A stretch of DNA of 60,908 nt from Prochlorococcus sp. AG-402-G06 (GTDB lineage Bacteria; Cyanobacteriota; Cyanobacteriia; PCC-6307; Cyanobiaceae), in contig QCHR01000007.1 of the NCBI GenBank assembly GCA_003277985.1, positions 1-60,908 of the forward strand, written 5' to 3'. Made by a program: the position numbers and the translations under genes. Under the pieces are notes generated by a model, which saw nothing but the letters and a program-made list of their open reading frames with translations, was not told the DNA's origin and did no database searches. Below, piece by piece: positions 1 to 8,946 of this stretch (position 1 is its first letter; the number at the start of each line of letters is the position of its first letter).

Positions 1-71
1 TTAGAGGGAAAAACCAGGGTTAGAGAAAAACACCAAAACTATAAATATTGAGATTCAACCAAGAGCTGACA

Positions 72-212
72 ATGACAAAGCTAGATGTATTGGATAGTTT
101 TTTAGCCTTAGCGCTAATTAATCAGAAAGTACTTAATATTTGTTGCCCATCAAACAAATATCAGCTAGAAAAAGTATCGAAAACTACAATTCTGGCTTCG
201 ACCCATGATTAA
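72..212 (+). CDS. possible 46-residue peptide, unknown
   Basis: An open frame from ATG to TAA encodes 46 residues that begin MTKLDVLDSFLALALINQ. Its stop overlaps the first codons of the next small gene, so the two could be coupled. There is no recognisable domain. The N-terminal half is aliphatic and helical in character and the C-terminal half polar. It may be chance. Similar short stretches occur in AT-rich intergenic DNA, and only conservation in sister genomes would settle it. Confidence 0.2.
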   Translation: MTKLDVLDSFLALALINQKVLNICCPSNKYQLEKVSKTTILASTHD

Positions 213-342
213 TGAGAACCTTGTAGAAATCCTCCTCGCTGCAATTCTTGTCTCAAATACCTATGACAAGAACCAGCCTGTAATCAAATGGGGTGGAATA
301 GTAATAGCCGTTGCTGGTGTGGCTTCAGCTTTATTTGGTTAA
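205..342 (+). CDS. small single-helix membrane protein, 45 aa
   Basis: A 45-codon gene from ATG to TAA. Residues 5-17 are aliphatic (LVEILLAAILV), a short polar turn with NTYDKNQP follows, and residues 30-45 form a small-residue-rich hydrophobic segment ending in LFG. This fits a tiny membrane protein of one or two short helices. A strong terminator hairpin follows about 57 bases downstream, which supports a real transcript. The function is unknown. Picocyanobacteria carry many such short membrane proteins. Confidence 0.5.
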   Translation: MINENLVEILLAAILVSNTYDKNQPVIKWGGIVIAVAGVASALFG

Positions 343-398
343 AAATTAAAATCGTTTTAATTTTGGCATTATTCAAATAAATAGAAATACATAATCTG

Positions 399-425
399 AG
401 CTGCAATTATATTGCAGCTTTTTTA
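399..425 (+). terminator. rho-independent terminator after the 45-aa gene
   Basis: A perfect 9-bp inverted repeat (AGCTGCAAT / ATTGCAGCT) with a 3-base loop is followed by a run of six T. It lies downstream of the small plus-strand gene and has the standard shape of an intrinsic terminator for that strand. Confidence 0.75.
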
Positions 426-523
426 TTCATAAAGTAAAAATGCCAATAAACATTAACGGCGATTAGGCTTTTCTTCTCTTTCTGATTTTTCGTACAGATT
501 TCATAGACTAGTCTTCAATAAAT

Positions 524-1177
524 CTAATTTAAAAAGCGTTTGTATATGTTATTAAAACTTAGATTAAGGTTTTGTACTTCAGTCGTATAGCCATACTTTT
601 CTATTATCTGAGATATAGAACTACGAAGCAAATAAAGATCTTCTCTTTCATCATCTCTTGAAATTTGACTCTCTATCCATCCAACACAAACCATTCTTTC
701 TCCACTAGTTACTTCCTTTACTTCATGTAGATACCTAGTTGGATAGATAATAATATCTCCTTGATTAAGTTTGATTTTTTTTGTCTCGGGAGGTATATAT
801 AAGATCAACTCTCCACCCTCATATTCATCGGGCTTATTTAAGAAGATTGTAAAAGAAAGATCTCTTCGACCATCTGGAAGATATGGAAGATCTACATGAG
901 GGCCGTAATACATTCCAACACCAGTTCTTGTAAATAAGACATTCAAAATCTTTGCTGGAAAAGTAAAGCTACTAATTAAGGAATTATTTTTAATTAACTC
1001 AATCAAATCGTTCTCAATACTAGTCTTCTCTTCACAATTCTTTAATTGAAGGTTTCTCTTAATTAAAGAACCTTTTGCTGAAATCTTTCCATCAGCCCAA
1101 TTATTTGAAAGAATTAAACGTTTTCGCAGCTTATCTGATTGCTCTTGGTTTAATAAATTTCTAGCAAAATAAAGCAT
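524..1177 (-). CDS. PKHD-type 2OG-Fe(II) hydroxylase (PiuC/YbiX-like)
   Basis: A 217-residue protein of the Fe2+/2-oxoglutarate prolyl-4-hydroxylase fold, close to the usual PiuC/YbiX length of about 225. The iron ligands are visible as the HVD of YYGPHVDLPYL and the later His of YLHEVKEV, with a 2OG-binding Arg in GERMVCVGW. PiuC-type proteins are often linked to iron uptake in bacteria, but the substrate is unknown. It lies 54 bases downstream of a TPR-hydrolase gene on the same strand and may be co-transcribed. A paralogue starts at 43518 beside futA; this copy lacks that iron-transport context and the palindromic operator. Confidence 0.85.
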   Translation of the reverse strand: MLYFARNLLNQEQSDKLRKRLILSNNWADGKISAKGSLIKRNLQLKNCEEKTSIENDLIELIKNNSLISSFTFPAKILNVLFTRTGVGMYYGPHVDLPYLPDGRRDLSFTIFLNKPDEYEGGELILYIPPETKKIKLNQGDIIIYPTRYLHEVKEVTSGERMVCVGWIESQISRDDEREDLYLLRSSISQIIEKYGYTTEVQNLNLSFNNIYKRFLN

Positions 1178-1231
1178 TATTTTTTAGTTAGGAGTTTGAT
1201 TTTATAATAGACTAATCAAGTCTAAATCTAT

Positions 1232-2734
1232 CTATCTATCTAGACTATCATCTATTATAGCTTTAAGCTCTTTTGAGTCTCTAAGTTGAAGTGCTAATAA
1301 ATGACTAGATGAATTATGTTTGATTAATTTACAGTTCTCATGTTCAATTAGATTTGCATAGTTCCTATCAATTTCTGAGAGATTAGAAAAATGAACTTCT
1401 GCTTTCGCTTTAAATGGTATGAGGTTTTTAAGATTCAAGCATTTTTGATATAAAGAATTTGAAGTATTTAGATTTCTTAAATACTTACAAAGTTCTACTG
1501 TATATATATTGTCTTTGATAATGCTTTCCTTCTCTTCAGAAATAACAGTTTGGGGATTGAATGCTATTGCTTTTGAAAAATTAAGTATATTTCCAAAGAG
1601 AATAGCTGCAAATCCCCCTGAGGATGCTCCAATTGTGACTTTCTTTCTATACCTTTTCAAAGAAGTCAACTTGTTTAATAAATCAATCGTCTCCTCTAAA
1701 TTTTTTGTACTATTCTTTAGACCTCTTAGATAATAATTCCTGTCTATATCTCGAACAAAAAGCTTATCAAATGATTTATCATTTTTTAGTAGATTGTAGA
1801 AATTAAATGAGGGAATTAATTGTCCTTCTCTTCCCATGCTACCGAAAGATACTAATAGAATATCTGAATTATTATCCTCATAAAAATAATCATCCTGATC
1901 AGTCCAAAGAGTATTAACTCCAGGTTTTTCTTCATCATATTCACCAATAATATATTTAAGACGAGTTAGCTCTCCTTGGAAAATATGATTCTTAGAGTCA
2001 TATTTATTAGCCAACATAATTTGTTTATAAGCTTTAATATAAGCATTTTCCTCACTGTATAAAAGACTAAGTTTATAGTGCCCAATTGCAAAGTCAGGTT
2101 TAATTTTAATGGATTTTTGGATTGATAATTTTGCTTCTTTTAACTTTCCAAGATCTTGTAATATACCTCCTAAATTATAATGTGCCTCAGCCAAATTAGG
2201 ATTAAGTTCAATTGCTTTGCGAGTAGATAATTCTGCTTCTTGTAATTTGCCAAGATCCTTCAATATATTTCCAAGATTTAAATGAGCATCAGCGAAATCA
2301 GGATTAAGTTCAATTGCTTTACGAATTGATGATTCTGCCTCTTTTGGTTTGTCGAGACCATTCAATGTCAATCCTAAATTTGAATAAGCGTTAGCGTATT
2401 TGGGATTTAATTCAATTGCTTTACGCAGTATTAGCTCAGCTTCTTTTATTTTTCCAATGTCTTTTAAGATAATTCCATAATTAGAAAATATTCTGTGATC
2501 ATTACATCCTTGATTTATCAACTTTTTATAGTGTTTTATTGCTGCTTGAATATTACCTTGAAGATGAAAATTAATTGCCTGTTTAATTATTTCTTCCCTA
2601 GATACATCAGATGAAATTTTAGTTGTAAGAGTGTTTTTATTGTTAATTCCTGGCAAAGCGATAGGCACTGGAAATGTTTCTACTTTATTAAAGTGGTTGT
2701 TTTTTTTCTTCTGATTGTCACCTGCACTCTCCAT
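1232..2734 (-). CDS. TPR protein with C-terminal alpha/beta serine hydrolase domain
   Basis: 500 residues in two parts. Residues 18-30 carry the motif ETFPVPIALPG shared with other TPR proteins of this window. Residues 45-250 are about five 34-residue TPR units (for example KAIELNPDFADAHLNLG). Residues 290-500 look like an alpha/beta hydrolase: a beta strand DILLVSFGSMG, the nucleophile elbow GASSGG with Ser371, and a late His in SSSHLLAL. There is no signal peptide. TPRs normally bind partner proteins or act as scaffolds, so the hydrolase is probably delivered to a partner or carrier. The substrate is unknown; an esterase or deacylase is only a guess. The repeats are near-identical in DNA to those of the other cassette genes. 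A four-base microsatellite covers the stop codon. Confidence 0.75.
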   Translation of the reverse strand: MESAGDNQKKKNNHFNKVETFPVPIALPGINNKNTLTTKISSDVSREEIIKQAINFHLQGNIQAAIKHYKKLINQGCNDHRIFSNYGIILKDIGKIKEAELILRKAIELNPKYANAYSNLGLTLNGLDKPKEAESSIRKAIELNPDFADAHLNLGNILKDLGKLQEAELSTRKAIELNPNLAEAHYNLGGILQDLGKLKEAKLSIQKSIKIKPDFAIGHYKLSLLYSEENAYIKAYKQIMLANKYDSKNHIFQGELTRLKYIIGEYDEEKPGVNTLWTDQDDYFYEDNNSDILLVSFGSMGREGQLIPSFNFYNLLKNDKSFDKLFVRDIDRNYYLRGLKNSTKNLEETIDLLNKLTSLKRYRKKVTIGASSGGFAAILFGNILNFSKAIAFNPQTVISEEKESIIKDNIYTVELCKYLRNLNTSNSLYQKCLNLKNLIPFKAKAEVHFSNLSEIDRNYANLIEHENCKLIKHNSSSHLLALQLRDSKELKAIIDDSLDR

Positions 2735-3065
2735 TCCACTTCTAGAGTAAAGACTAATGGTAGCTTATACATCCAAGATGTTTTTATTCAATATTGATCA
2801 GGGAAAATGTTAAAGTTTTTATATCTACTTCTTTAAGGGTTGAAAAGTTAGGTATTAATCAAATGCTCCATAAAGTTTAAAAAAGCAAGAACAGACTAAA
2901 ACAAAACGACGAGTCACCTTGGTGCCGCTAGTCTGCCAATAGTTGAATAAAAATTAGGTTCAAATAAGCCATACCAATCGATTACGATAAAACACGGTTA
3001 GACGTAAGTTAGAACAGACAAACGAAATTAGATCAACGAAAAAGGCTAAATAAAATGTCAAAAAA

Positions 3066-3527
3066 ATGCTGAGCTCAGAACAACGATTTATCAGAAATCT
3101 AATGATTGGATTTTTTACAGGGTTATTCATTATTTTTGTATTAGCCCTGATTGCGCTTTTCAAAACACTGATTGCTTATCCAACTGACCGACAATACCCA
3201 ACTGTGATGATTCAAAGCTGCTATGACGGGGATACATGCACAACAAAACAAGGAGAAAGAATCAGACTTGCATGTATTGATACTCCTGAATTGAGAGGTA
3301 AAAGAGCTGATCCAGTCAGAGCCAAAGCAGCAAAAGATTATCTCAACGATTTAGTTGCTGATTCAACAGTAACCATAAGGCGCATCGCAGAGGATAAAAA
3401 CGGAAGAACAATTGCTGAATTATCCAAAGGACCTATAAATATCCAAGAAAAACTCGTTGAAAAAGGGTTTGCAAACATTTACGAAAGATATGCAAGTAAG
3501 TGTGAGTGGAGCAAGAGTAAATCATGA
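3066..3527 (+). CDS. membrane-anchored staphylococcal-nuclease-like (SNase) protein
   Basis: 153 residues. Residues 10-37 form one N-terminal membrane helix (MIGFFTGLFIIFVLALIALF), so the nuclease domain probably faces the periplasm. Residues 45-150 match the thermonuclease fold: YDGDTCT with the calcium Asp, IRLACIDTPE with the first catalytic Arg and acidic residues, and KNGRTIAEL with the second Arg. Family enzymes cut DNA and RNA to 3'-mononucleotides. It stands alone between minus-strand TPR genes and could scavenge nucleic acid or have a defence role. Start chosen at the ATG giving the complete anchor; an ATG 11 bases upstream is out of frame. Confidence 0.85.
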   Translation: MLSSEQRFIRNLMIGFFTGLFIIFVLALIALFKTLIAYPTDRQYPTVMIQSCYDGDTCTTKQGERIRLACIDTPELRGKRADPVRAKAAKDYLNDLVADSTVTIRRIAEDKNGRTIAELSKGPINIQEKLVEKGFANIYERYASKCEWSKSKS

Positions 3528-3561
3528 AACTTGTTGATACTTCTATTGCTTTAGCGATAAT

Positions 3562-5064
3562 TTAAGAAGTCAATTCAGGATAGCTGTCAGGTTCACATAA
3601 ATGATACTCAAATAAAATTGAAAGACATTTAGGGGAAAGGTGCGTTGGATCACACATATGAAAATTGTTATTTTCTCCATCTACAGTAGAAGTCAATTCA
3701 TAAACATCCAAGAAATAGGAACCCATAGATAAAACTTCTTGTTTTAAAATTGAATTAAATATTTTGATCATTTCCTTTCTCTTTAAATCTAATTCATCAG
3801 AAAATTCTTTTTTTAATGTTGGTGCTGGTACACCAAAGTAATATCTTTTTTTATAAATTGGAGAAAGTGTTATCTCCATATAATTTATATATTCCTTGAT
3901 AGTTTCTTTACATACTTCTGAAATAGCTTTATCTTTCTTTATTGCGTAACTAAGAATATATTCATCTTTTCTACAATCTATCTCACCAAAAGAAATAAAA
4001 ACCTTATCATTATAATTATGATTTTTGACTTGCTGGATTAATGAATCTTTCCATCTATTATTTTCCTTACTAGCAAAATACGAAGCTTTAGCTCCAGTAA
4101 TTAAAACTGGTTGAATCTTACTTATCTTAGAGCCTAAAGGGAGAGTTTGATGAGAAAAAGAGAGACATTGACTTTCTCCAAAATGTGGTATTTTCTCTAA
4201 ATCTAGTCTACAAGTCTTCTTCTCAAGGAGAGGATATAGTGATGTAATAAACAGAAAGAAAGATAAAAAATATTGTTTATCTGTTTTATCATTAATAGAA
4301 TGTACCTTACCTTGATCAATTAAATTTTTTGTTCTATTAATACAAAATAAAGATTCTAAAAATGAACCTTCAATTAAATATGCGATTGAGATTGATAATG
4401 AAGTTATCAATTTATTGCCATCATCAACTGATTTTGATTCGAGTATTGACTTAGAGAAGTCAATATATTCTTTTATCTTTCCAAGATATAACAATAAATT
4501 TCCATAATTGATTTGAGCAAAAGGGAAATCAGGTTTAAGTTCAATTGCTTTTTGATATAAGATTTCTGCCTCTTGTAATATACCAAGATACTTCAGAATA
4601 TTCGCTAAATTATAATAAACTTCGGCTTCATTAGGATTAATATCAATAGCTTTCCTAAGTATTAATTCTGCTTCTTTTAAATGACCAAGATCTTTTAAAA
4701 TAGATCCTAGATTTGAATATGCCTCAAAGAAATCAGGTTGAATATCTATTGCTTTTCTAGTTAATAATGCTGCTTCTTTTAATTTTCCATGATCTCTTAA
4801 TATTAGTGCATAATTACAAAAAACAATAGGGTCATAAAATCCTTTATTAATACAATATTGATAATAGGTGGTTGCTTCAGAAGTCTTTCCTTGTGAATGA
4901 AGACGTATAGCTTGATTAATTATATGTTCTTTAGAAGACTTAGTGAGGGTATTCGTGTAAATAGAAGTACTCTCTTCAAAATCTCCTAGAACTAATGGAA
5001 CATGGTATGTTTTTATTTCGGGTGGTTTATTATTAATCTTTTTTATTGGATCAGATTCCTCCAT
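3562..5064 (-). CDS. TPR protein with C-terminal SGNH/GDSL-like hydrolase domain
   Basis: 500 residues. The N-terminal signature KTYHVPLVL and the segment before the repeats resemble the protein at 1232-2734. Residues 45-205 are TPR units (KAIELKPDFPFAQINYGNLL). The C-terminal part, about 310-495, is different. It has strands around PVLITGAKASY, the FISFGEIDCR segment typical of SGNH block III, and MCDPTHLSP with the block V Asp-x-x-His. I therefore read it as an SGNH-fold esterase or acyl-hydrolase-like domain; the block I Ser is not obvious, so activity is uncertain. Apparently monocistronic. Same cassette as 1232-2734 and 10929-11525 with another enzyme end. Confidence 0.7.
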   Translation of the reverse strand: MEESDPIKKINNKPPEIKTYHVPLVLGDFEESTSIYTNTLTKSSKEHIINQAIRLHSQGKTSEATTYYQYCINKGFYDPIVFCNYALILRDHGKLKEAALLTRKAIDIQPDFFEAYSNLGSILKDLGHLKEAELILRKAIDINPNEAEVYYNLANILKYLGILQEAEILYQKAIELKPDFPFAQINYGNLLLYLGKIKEYIDFSKSILESKSVDDGNKLITSLSISIAYLIEGSFLESLFCINRTKNLIDQGKVHSINDKTDKQYFLSFFLFITSLYPLLEKKTCRLDLEKIPHFGESQCLSFSHQTLPLGSKISKIQPVLITGAKASYFASKENNRWKDSLIQQVKNHNYNDKVFISFGEIDCRKDEYILSYAIKKDKAISEVCKETIKEYINYMEITLSPIYKKRYYFGVPAPTLKKEFSDELDLKRKEMIKIFNSILKQEVLSMGSYFLDVYELTSTVDGENNNFHMCDPTHLSPKCLSILFEYHLCEPDSYPELTS

Positions 5065-5525
5065 AAAAGCCGTCTATATCCTTTCATTGGTACTATATTA
5101 CACTAGATCTTATCCTAGTTAATTCATTGAAGAATAATTTTTTCTTTATGCAGCTATAATATAAGTATGTCTTAAGTATTTAATTAATGAAAAGATAAAA
5201 GAAATTAATAGAATCTAATACCAAAGAAAATACTAACTTGATTTAAAAAATCTTGGTAAAAATGTCAACGTAATAAAAACATATCCTATACATTATTCAA
5301 ATATTTAATATGAGAATCGAGGAAAAACTATTTGATTAGAGATTAAAAGAAAACTTATAGAATTTTACAATTCAGTGCATTATTTTCCCAGTCTTATAAT
5401 TATATATTGAGATAAAAAATTTGTAAGATCTTGATTGTAAAAAGAGTATAAATATAGATATTCGTTAAGGTATTGGTATTACTCTCATAAAACTTTTACC
5501 GCTATTATCAAGTTAGATAAATAGA
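5065..5525. other. AT-rich intergenic region
   Basis: About 460 bases between the TPR-SGNH gene and the acyl carrier protein gene. Only very short open frames are seen, with no convincing hairpin and no tRNA. It must hold the promoter of the minus-strand TPR-SGNH gene near 5065-5160, where several TATAAT-like hexamers occur, but none stands out. Confidence 0.5.
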
Positions 5526-5768
5526 CTAATTTTTACTTTTCACTTTAATACAGGCTATGAGATCTCCTATATTTTGACATGAAGAATATTCATTAAAAGT
5601 TATTCCAGGTGCAAATTGTTGTTCAATCAAAAGAAATATCAGTATGTTTGTCATACTATCCCACTCAACAATATCATGTGGTTTGGTTTCCAGAGTTAGT
5701 TGAGAGTTATCTATTCTAAGCTCATCAGCTATACTTTTGACTATTTTTAGATCTAATGAATCATTCAT
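5526..5768 (-). CDS. acyl carrier protein
   Basis: 80 residues with the ACP four-helix pattern. The phosphopantetheine attachment site is EWDSMTN, with Ser38. Family members carry acyl groups as thioesters for synthases or transferases. It starts one base after the stop of the AMP-ligase at 5770-7536, so the pair is one operon and the ligase is the obvious enzyme to load it. It differs from housekeeping AcpP, which has the DSLD-type motif and a more acidic sequence, so a dedicated accessory role is likely. Confidence 0.85.
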   Translation of the reverse strand: MNDSLDLKIVKSIADELRIDNSQLTLETKPHDIVEWDSMTNILIFLLIEQQFAPGITFNEYSSCQNIGDLIACIKVKSKN

Positions 5769-5769
5769 T

Positions 5770-7536
5770 TTAAATAATGTGAGTAACTTCTAATTCAACA
5801 GCTTTATCCAGAATTATTTTATCAGTAAATTTTTGATTCGATCTAATTTGATCATATTTAAATTCCCTTAGATGTCTACGCAATATCTTTCCAGATGGAG
5901 TTTTCGGAAGAGATTTAACAAACACAATTTCAGATATATTCAGATTTGTACCTATATCATTGATTATTTTTTTTCTGATTTCAGAAAGCAAAATTTTTGA
6001 ATAATCAATTCTTTGTAATCCTAGTGAATTATTAATTTCTGACGAGACTATAAATAATAGCAAAGTTGATATTCCTAATTTATTGATATTCTCAACTGCC
6101 GCACATTCAATAATTGAATCTAAGGAAATAATAGATGATTCAATCTCACCAGAGGTAAATCGCATACCTTTAATATTTAAAACATCATCAGTTCTACCTT
6201 CGACAAATAATTTGGATTCATAGATATAACCATAGTCATTGAGATTAAAATAACCATTATGAAAATATTTACTGATTGTTTTAGAAAACTCTTTGGCGTA
6301 TAAACCTATCATCATTCCTGGCAGAGAACCTGTCAATTTTAGTTTTTTTTCATTAGTTTCAATACATAAATACCAAGGTAAAGAACCTATCTCCCCAGAT
6401 TTGATTCCAGTATTTGATTTATAAGTTTTTGCACATAAGATACCACCTGTTTCAGTTTGAAAATAAGTATTTACTATAGGTAAACGAATTTTTGAAAACT
6501 GCGAACTAAACCAATTTTCTATTGACGGTGCAAGCATTTCGCCCATGGTCCCTAATGACTTAATACTTGTAAAAACACGTTTTTTTCTATTTAAATATGC
6601 TGCCTTTAAAAGTCTTACTGTTGTAACAGGTAAATAAAGGATTGATGGATTACACTTTTCAATACAATCTTCAAGATATTTAGGATTTGATAGATGTGAT
6701 GGATCACTAATTAAAATTGATGTTGCATTATTAATTAAGGGAGCATAAATACTATATGTATGACCATTAATCCATCCAGTTTCCGATCCACATAAAATTA
6801 GAGATTTAGAGTCAAGATTGAAATAGTAATTAGCAGTATAGGCTGAGAACAAAAGATAGCCAATAGACGAATGAGTAATTCCCTTTGGGAATCCTGTTGA
6901 TCCTGAAGTAAATAAAGTAAAAAGAGGTTGATTTGATTTATATATCTTTGAAGGTTTGGGGCAACTCTGTTCTTTTAAATTTATCAATTTGTTATTTAAA
7001 TATATTTTTTTTTCTTGTATTTCTAATTTTGATATTAATAGCTCATTATGACTAATAAAAATTTTATTTGAACAGTTTAATATAATATCTGGTTGAAATA
7101 TTTCTAATCTTCTTTCAATTGATTTTTGCGATAACACAGGTATTAGAACCGTGTGGTGACAACCTAGATATGAAGATGCAAGTACAGATATATATGTAGC
7201 AGGAGATGGAGAACCTATTATTGCTATTTTTGCAAGCTTCTCAAAATTAATTTCTAAAACTAATTTTTTAACAAGAAAATCTATTTCAAAGTATGTATAT
7301 TTTTCTACATTATTATTAGAATTTAAATAGAAAATACAATTTTTATTCTTATTTTTTTTAAGTTGTCTTTGTATTAAATTATTATATACATTAATCTTAT
7401 ACCCCGAAAACCATTTATTAAATGTTTCATTAGCTTCGAATATATTGTTAAAATCATTATCTATTTTTTCTACATCTAAATACTTTAGAAGGAGGTAATT
7501 CCATTTTTTAATATTGTCTAAAGAGGGCGCTCTCAT
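5770..7536 (-). CDS. AMP-dependent acyl-CoA/ACP ligase (ANL superfamily)
   Basis: 588 residues, an adenylating enzyme. The P-loop-like motif is LFTSGSTGFPKG (about residue 207), then GSETGWINGHTY and the A5-like NTYFQTETGG. The hinge and C-terminal domain show GRTDDVLNIKG, and the catalytic Lys is in LPKTPSGKILRRH. The GWINGH segment resembles acetyl/propionyl-CoA synthetases, so a short acid may be the substrate, but the protein is shorter and divergent. The ACP gene follows after one base, so the product is probably an acyl-ACP. A GAGG-rich stretch at the N-terminus (RAPSLDNIKKW) gives no further clue. Possible roles are lipid or glycan acylation or a small metabolite. Confidence 0.85.
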   Translation of the reverse strand: MRAPSLDNIKKWNYLLLKYLDVEKIDNDFNNIFEANETFNKWFSGYKINVYNNLIQRQLKKNKNKNCIFYLNSNNNVEKYTYFEIDFLVKKLVLEINFEKLAKIAIIGSPSPATYISVLASSYLGCHHTVLIPVLSQKSIERRLEIFQPDIILNCSNKIFISHNELLISKLEIQEKKIYLNNKLINLKEQSCPKPSKIYKSNQPLFTLFTSGSTGFPKGITHSSIGYLLFSAYTANYYFNLDSKSLILCGSETGWINGHTYSIYAPLINNATSILISDPSHLSNPKYLEDCIEKCNPSILYLPVTTVRLLKAAYLNRKKRVFTSIKSLGTMGEMLAPSIENWFSSQFSKIRLPIVNTYFQTETGGILCAKTYKSNTGIKSGEIGSLPWYLCIETNEKKLKLTGSLPGMMIGLYAKEFSKTISKYFHNGYFNLNDYGYIYESKLFVEGRTDDVLNIKGMRFTSGEIESSIISLDSIIECAAVENINKLGISTLLLFIVSSEINNSLGLQRIDYSKILLSEIRKKIINDIGTNLNISEIVFVKSLPKTPSGKILRRHLREFKYDQIRSNQKFTDKIILDKAVELEVTHII

Positions 7537-8151
7537 TGTTTTTTTTTAATTGTTATTAAAGATATATTTAATAATTGTATTTAATGATAGATGGCAAATA
7601 TCATGAGATCACCATAGATATGAAATTAATTATATTTACAAAGGAGTTCTAAATAATAATATTTAGAGAAAGGTTAATGGAATTCAATAGAAAAGAGGAA
7701 CCTCTATCCTAGTGCTTTAAGGATGGAACTATACTTCGAAGTGATTTCAAAGAATACTCTCCTTTAGGAATTCGCTCTGATTAGACAATCAAAAAACTAC
7801 AAAAGTTAGAACTGCTAAGGCAATGAGAGAAATCTAGCCAAACCATAAAGACAATAAAAATTCTAATACTTATTGGCTTTTCATTGCCAGCACCCAGAAA
7901 TAGGAATATAAGCTAATGACTTTAGAAAAGTAGCGACAGCATCTACATCGGTACGTGAGCAAGTTGCTGCACTCTGATAAGTATCCACCTAAAAGACATT
8001 ATCAAACACCAAAACTAATAATCAATACAACATAAAAATGTTGCATATGTTTCATCGATATCTGTCATCTTAATACATTAGATAGTGATAATTGCTTTGC
8101 AATTTTTTTATTTTTTGATTATCAATAATAGTATATCTTCGACTTCCATTA
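7537..8151. other. intergenic region between ligase operon and two small genes
   Basis: About 615 bases. The part near 7537-7680 is very AT-rich and must contain the minus-strand promoter of the ligase operon. The middle has several short frames ended by stops and looks like decayed sequence. A 35-codon minus-strand frame at 7881-7988 is listed separately. The last 150 bases precede the plus-strand gene at 8152. Confidence 0.5.
7881..7988 (-). CDS. possible 35-residue peptide or gene remnant
   Basis: Read on the minus strand from a GTG directly after a stop codon, this frame encodes 35 residues including TYQSAATCSRTDVDAVATF and the end IPISGCWQ. Composition looks protein-like, less AT-biased than its surroundings, with Cys and Trp. 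It may be the tail of a lost gene or a real micro-protein. No homologue is recognised. Confidence 0.2.
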   Translation of the reverse strand: MDTYQSAATCSRTDVDAVATFLKSLAYIPISGCWQ

Positions 8152-8418
8152 ATGAGCAATATTAATCAATTCAAAAAAATGATAAAAGATTTAGAGAGTG
8201 AAGTTTTATCAGAGATTTGCGAGAAATTCTTATATGATCATGAAGCAGCAATGAAGGTATTGTCAGAATACTGTAATAACTTTGGAATGCCTATTGATGA
8301 TTCAGAAATTAAAAATTATATGTCAGACATGCATTCAAAAGGTGACTTTGATGATGTTGTTTGTTTTGGAATAGAACTATCAGAAAATCAATTATATAAA
8401 AAATTTCATCCCAGCTAG
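8152..8418 (+). CDS. small unknown protein, 88 aa
   Basis: 88 residues, acidic and helical, beginning MSNINQFKKMIKDLE. Two conserved-looking blocks are visible, HEAAMKVLSEYCNNFGMPI and FDDVVCFGIELSENQ. The helix-turn pattern faintly recalls Nif11-like leader domains, but I do not claim homology. The next gene begins two bases after its stop, so they form an operon. The pair lies between an ACP-ligase operon and a carbamoyltransferase on the other strand. Confidence 0.55.
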   Translation: MSNINQFKKMIKDLESEVLSEICEKFLYDHEAAMKVLSEYCNNFGMPIDDSEIKNYMSDMHSKGDFDDVVCFGIELSENQLYKKFHPS

Positions 8419-8420
8419 TT

Positions 8421-8720
8421 ATGTTTTCATACTCAGAAGAGCTAAGACTATTTTATACTAAGACCCAATATTATAGTACTAAAAAGCTACATGAATTAGA
8501 GTATTATTTGAGATATAATAATTCATACCCTATATATAATCAGATGCATGAAATTGTCGAAATGTTACTAATTATACGAGGTGAACATAATTTAATACAT
8601 CAAAGAATTGAAGAAATTACTTACCTTGATAAATGCTTGTCTCTATCAAATCCATTTGGTCGATTTAGCGCAAGATTAATAGCTTATATTTGTAAGTTTA
8701 TAGATAAAAAACATTTCTAG
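8421..8720 (+). CDS. small unknown protein, 99 aa
   Basis: 99 residues rich in Tyr, Leu and His, with predicted helices (KLHELEYYLRYNN, EIVEMLLIIRGEHNLIHQR). No membrane segment or known motif is seen. It starts two bases after the 88-residue gene and is almost surely translated from the same mRNA. An imperfect inverted repeat (AAGGTATTGA / TCGATACCTT) follows the stop but lacks a T-run. Confidence 0.5.
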   Translation: MFSYSEELRLFYTKTQYYSTKKLHELEYYLRYNNSYPIYNQMHEIVEMLLIIRGEHNLIHQRIEEITYLDKCLSLSNPFGRFSARLIAYICKFIDKKHF

Positions 8721-8946
8721 AATAAGGTATTGATCATCCTTAATCCTGATCTCTCTCGATACCTTAATGTCTAAGAAATTAGCTATGAATCCACTGATAA
8801 TTAAAGATATTTGATTAAAAAAGTTAGAATTCAAGGCTATTGATAACTCAGAGAGTCCTTGAGGTAAATTAACCGCTAGATGTTTAATAAAACTAAATAA
8901 TGTACATTTATACCAGTTAATACAATACAAATATTTTTAAAACAAT

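Noticed and set aside
8676-8930. Minus-strand frame of 84 codons
   Set aside because: It overlaps the end of the plus-strand gene at 8421 and has no Shine-Dalgarno or recognisable pattern. It cannot be fully excluded.
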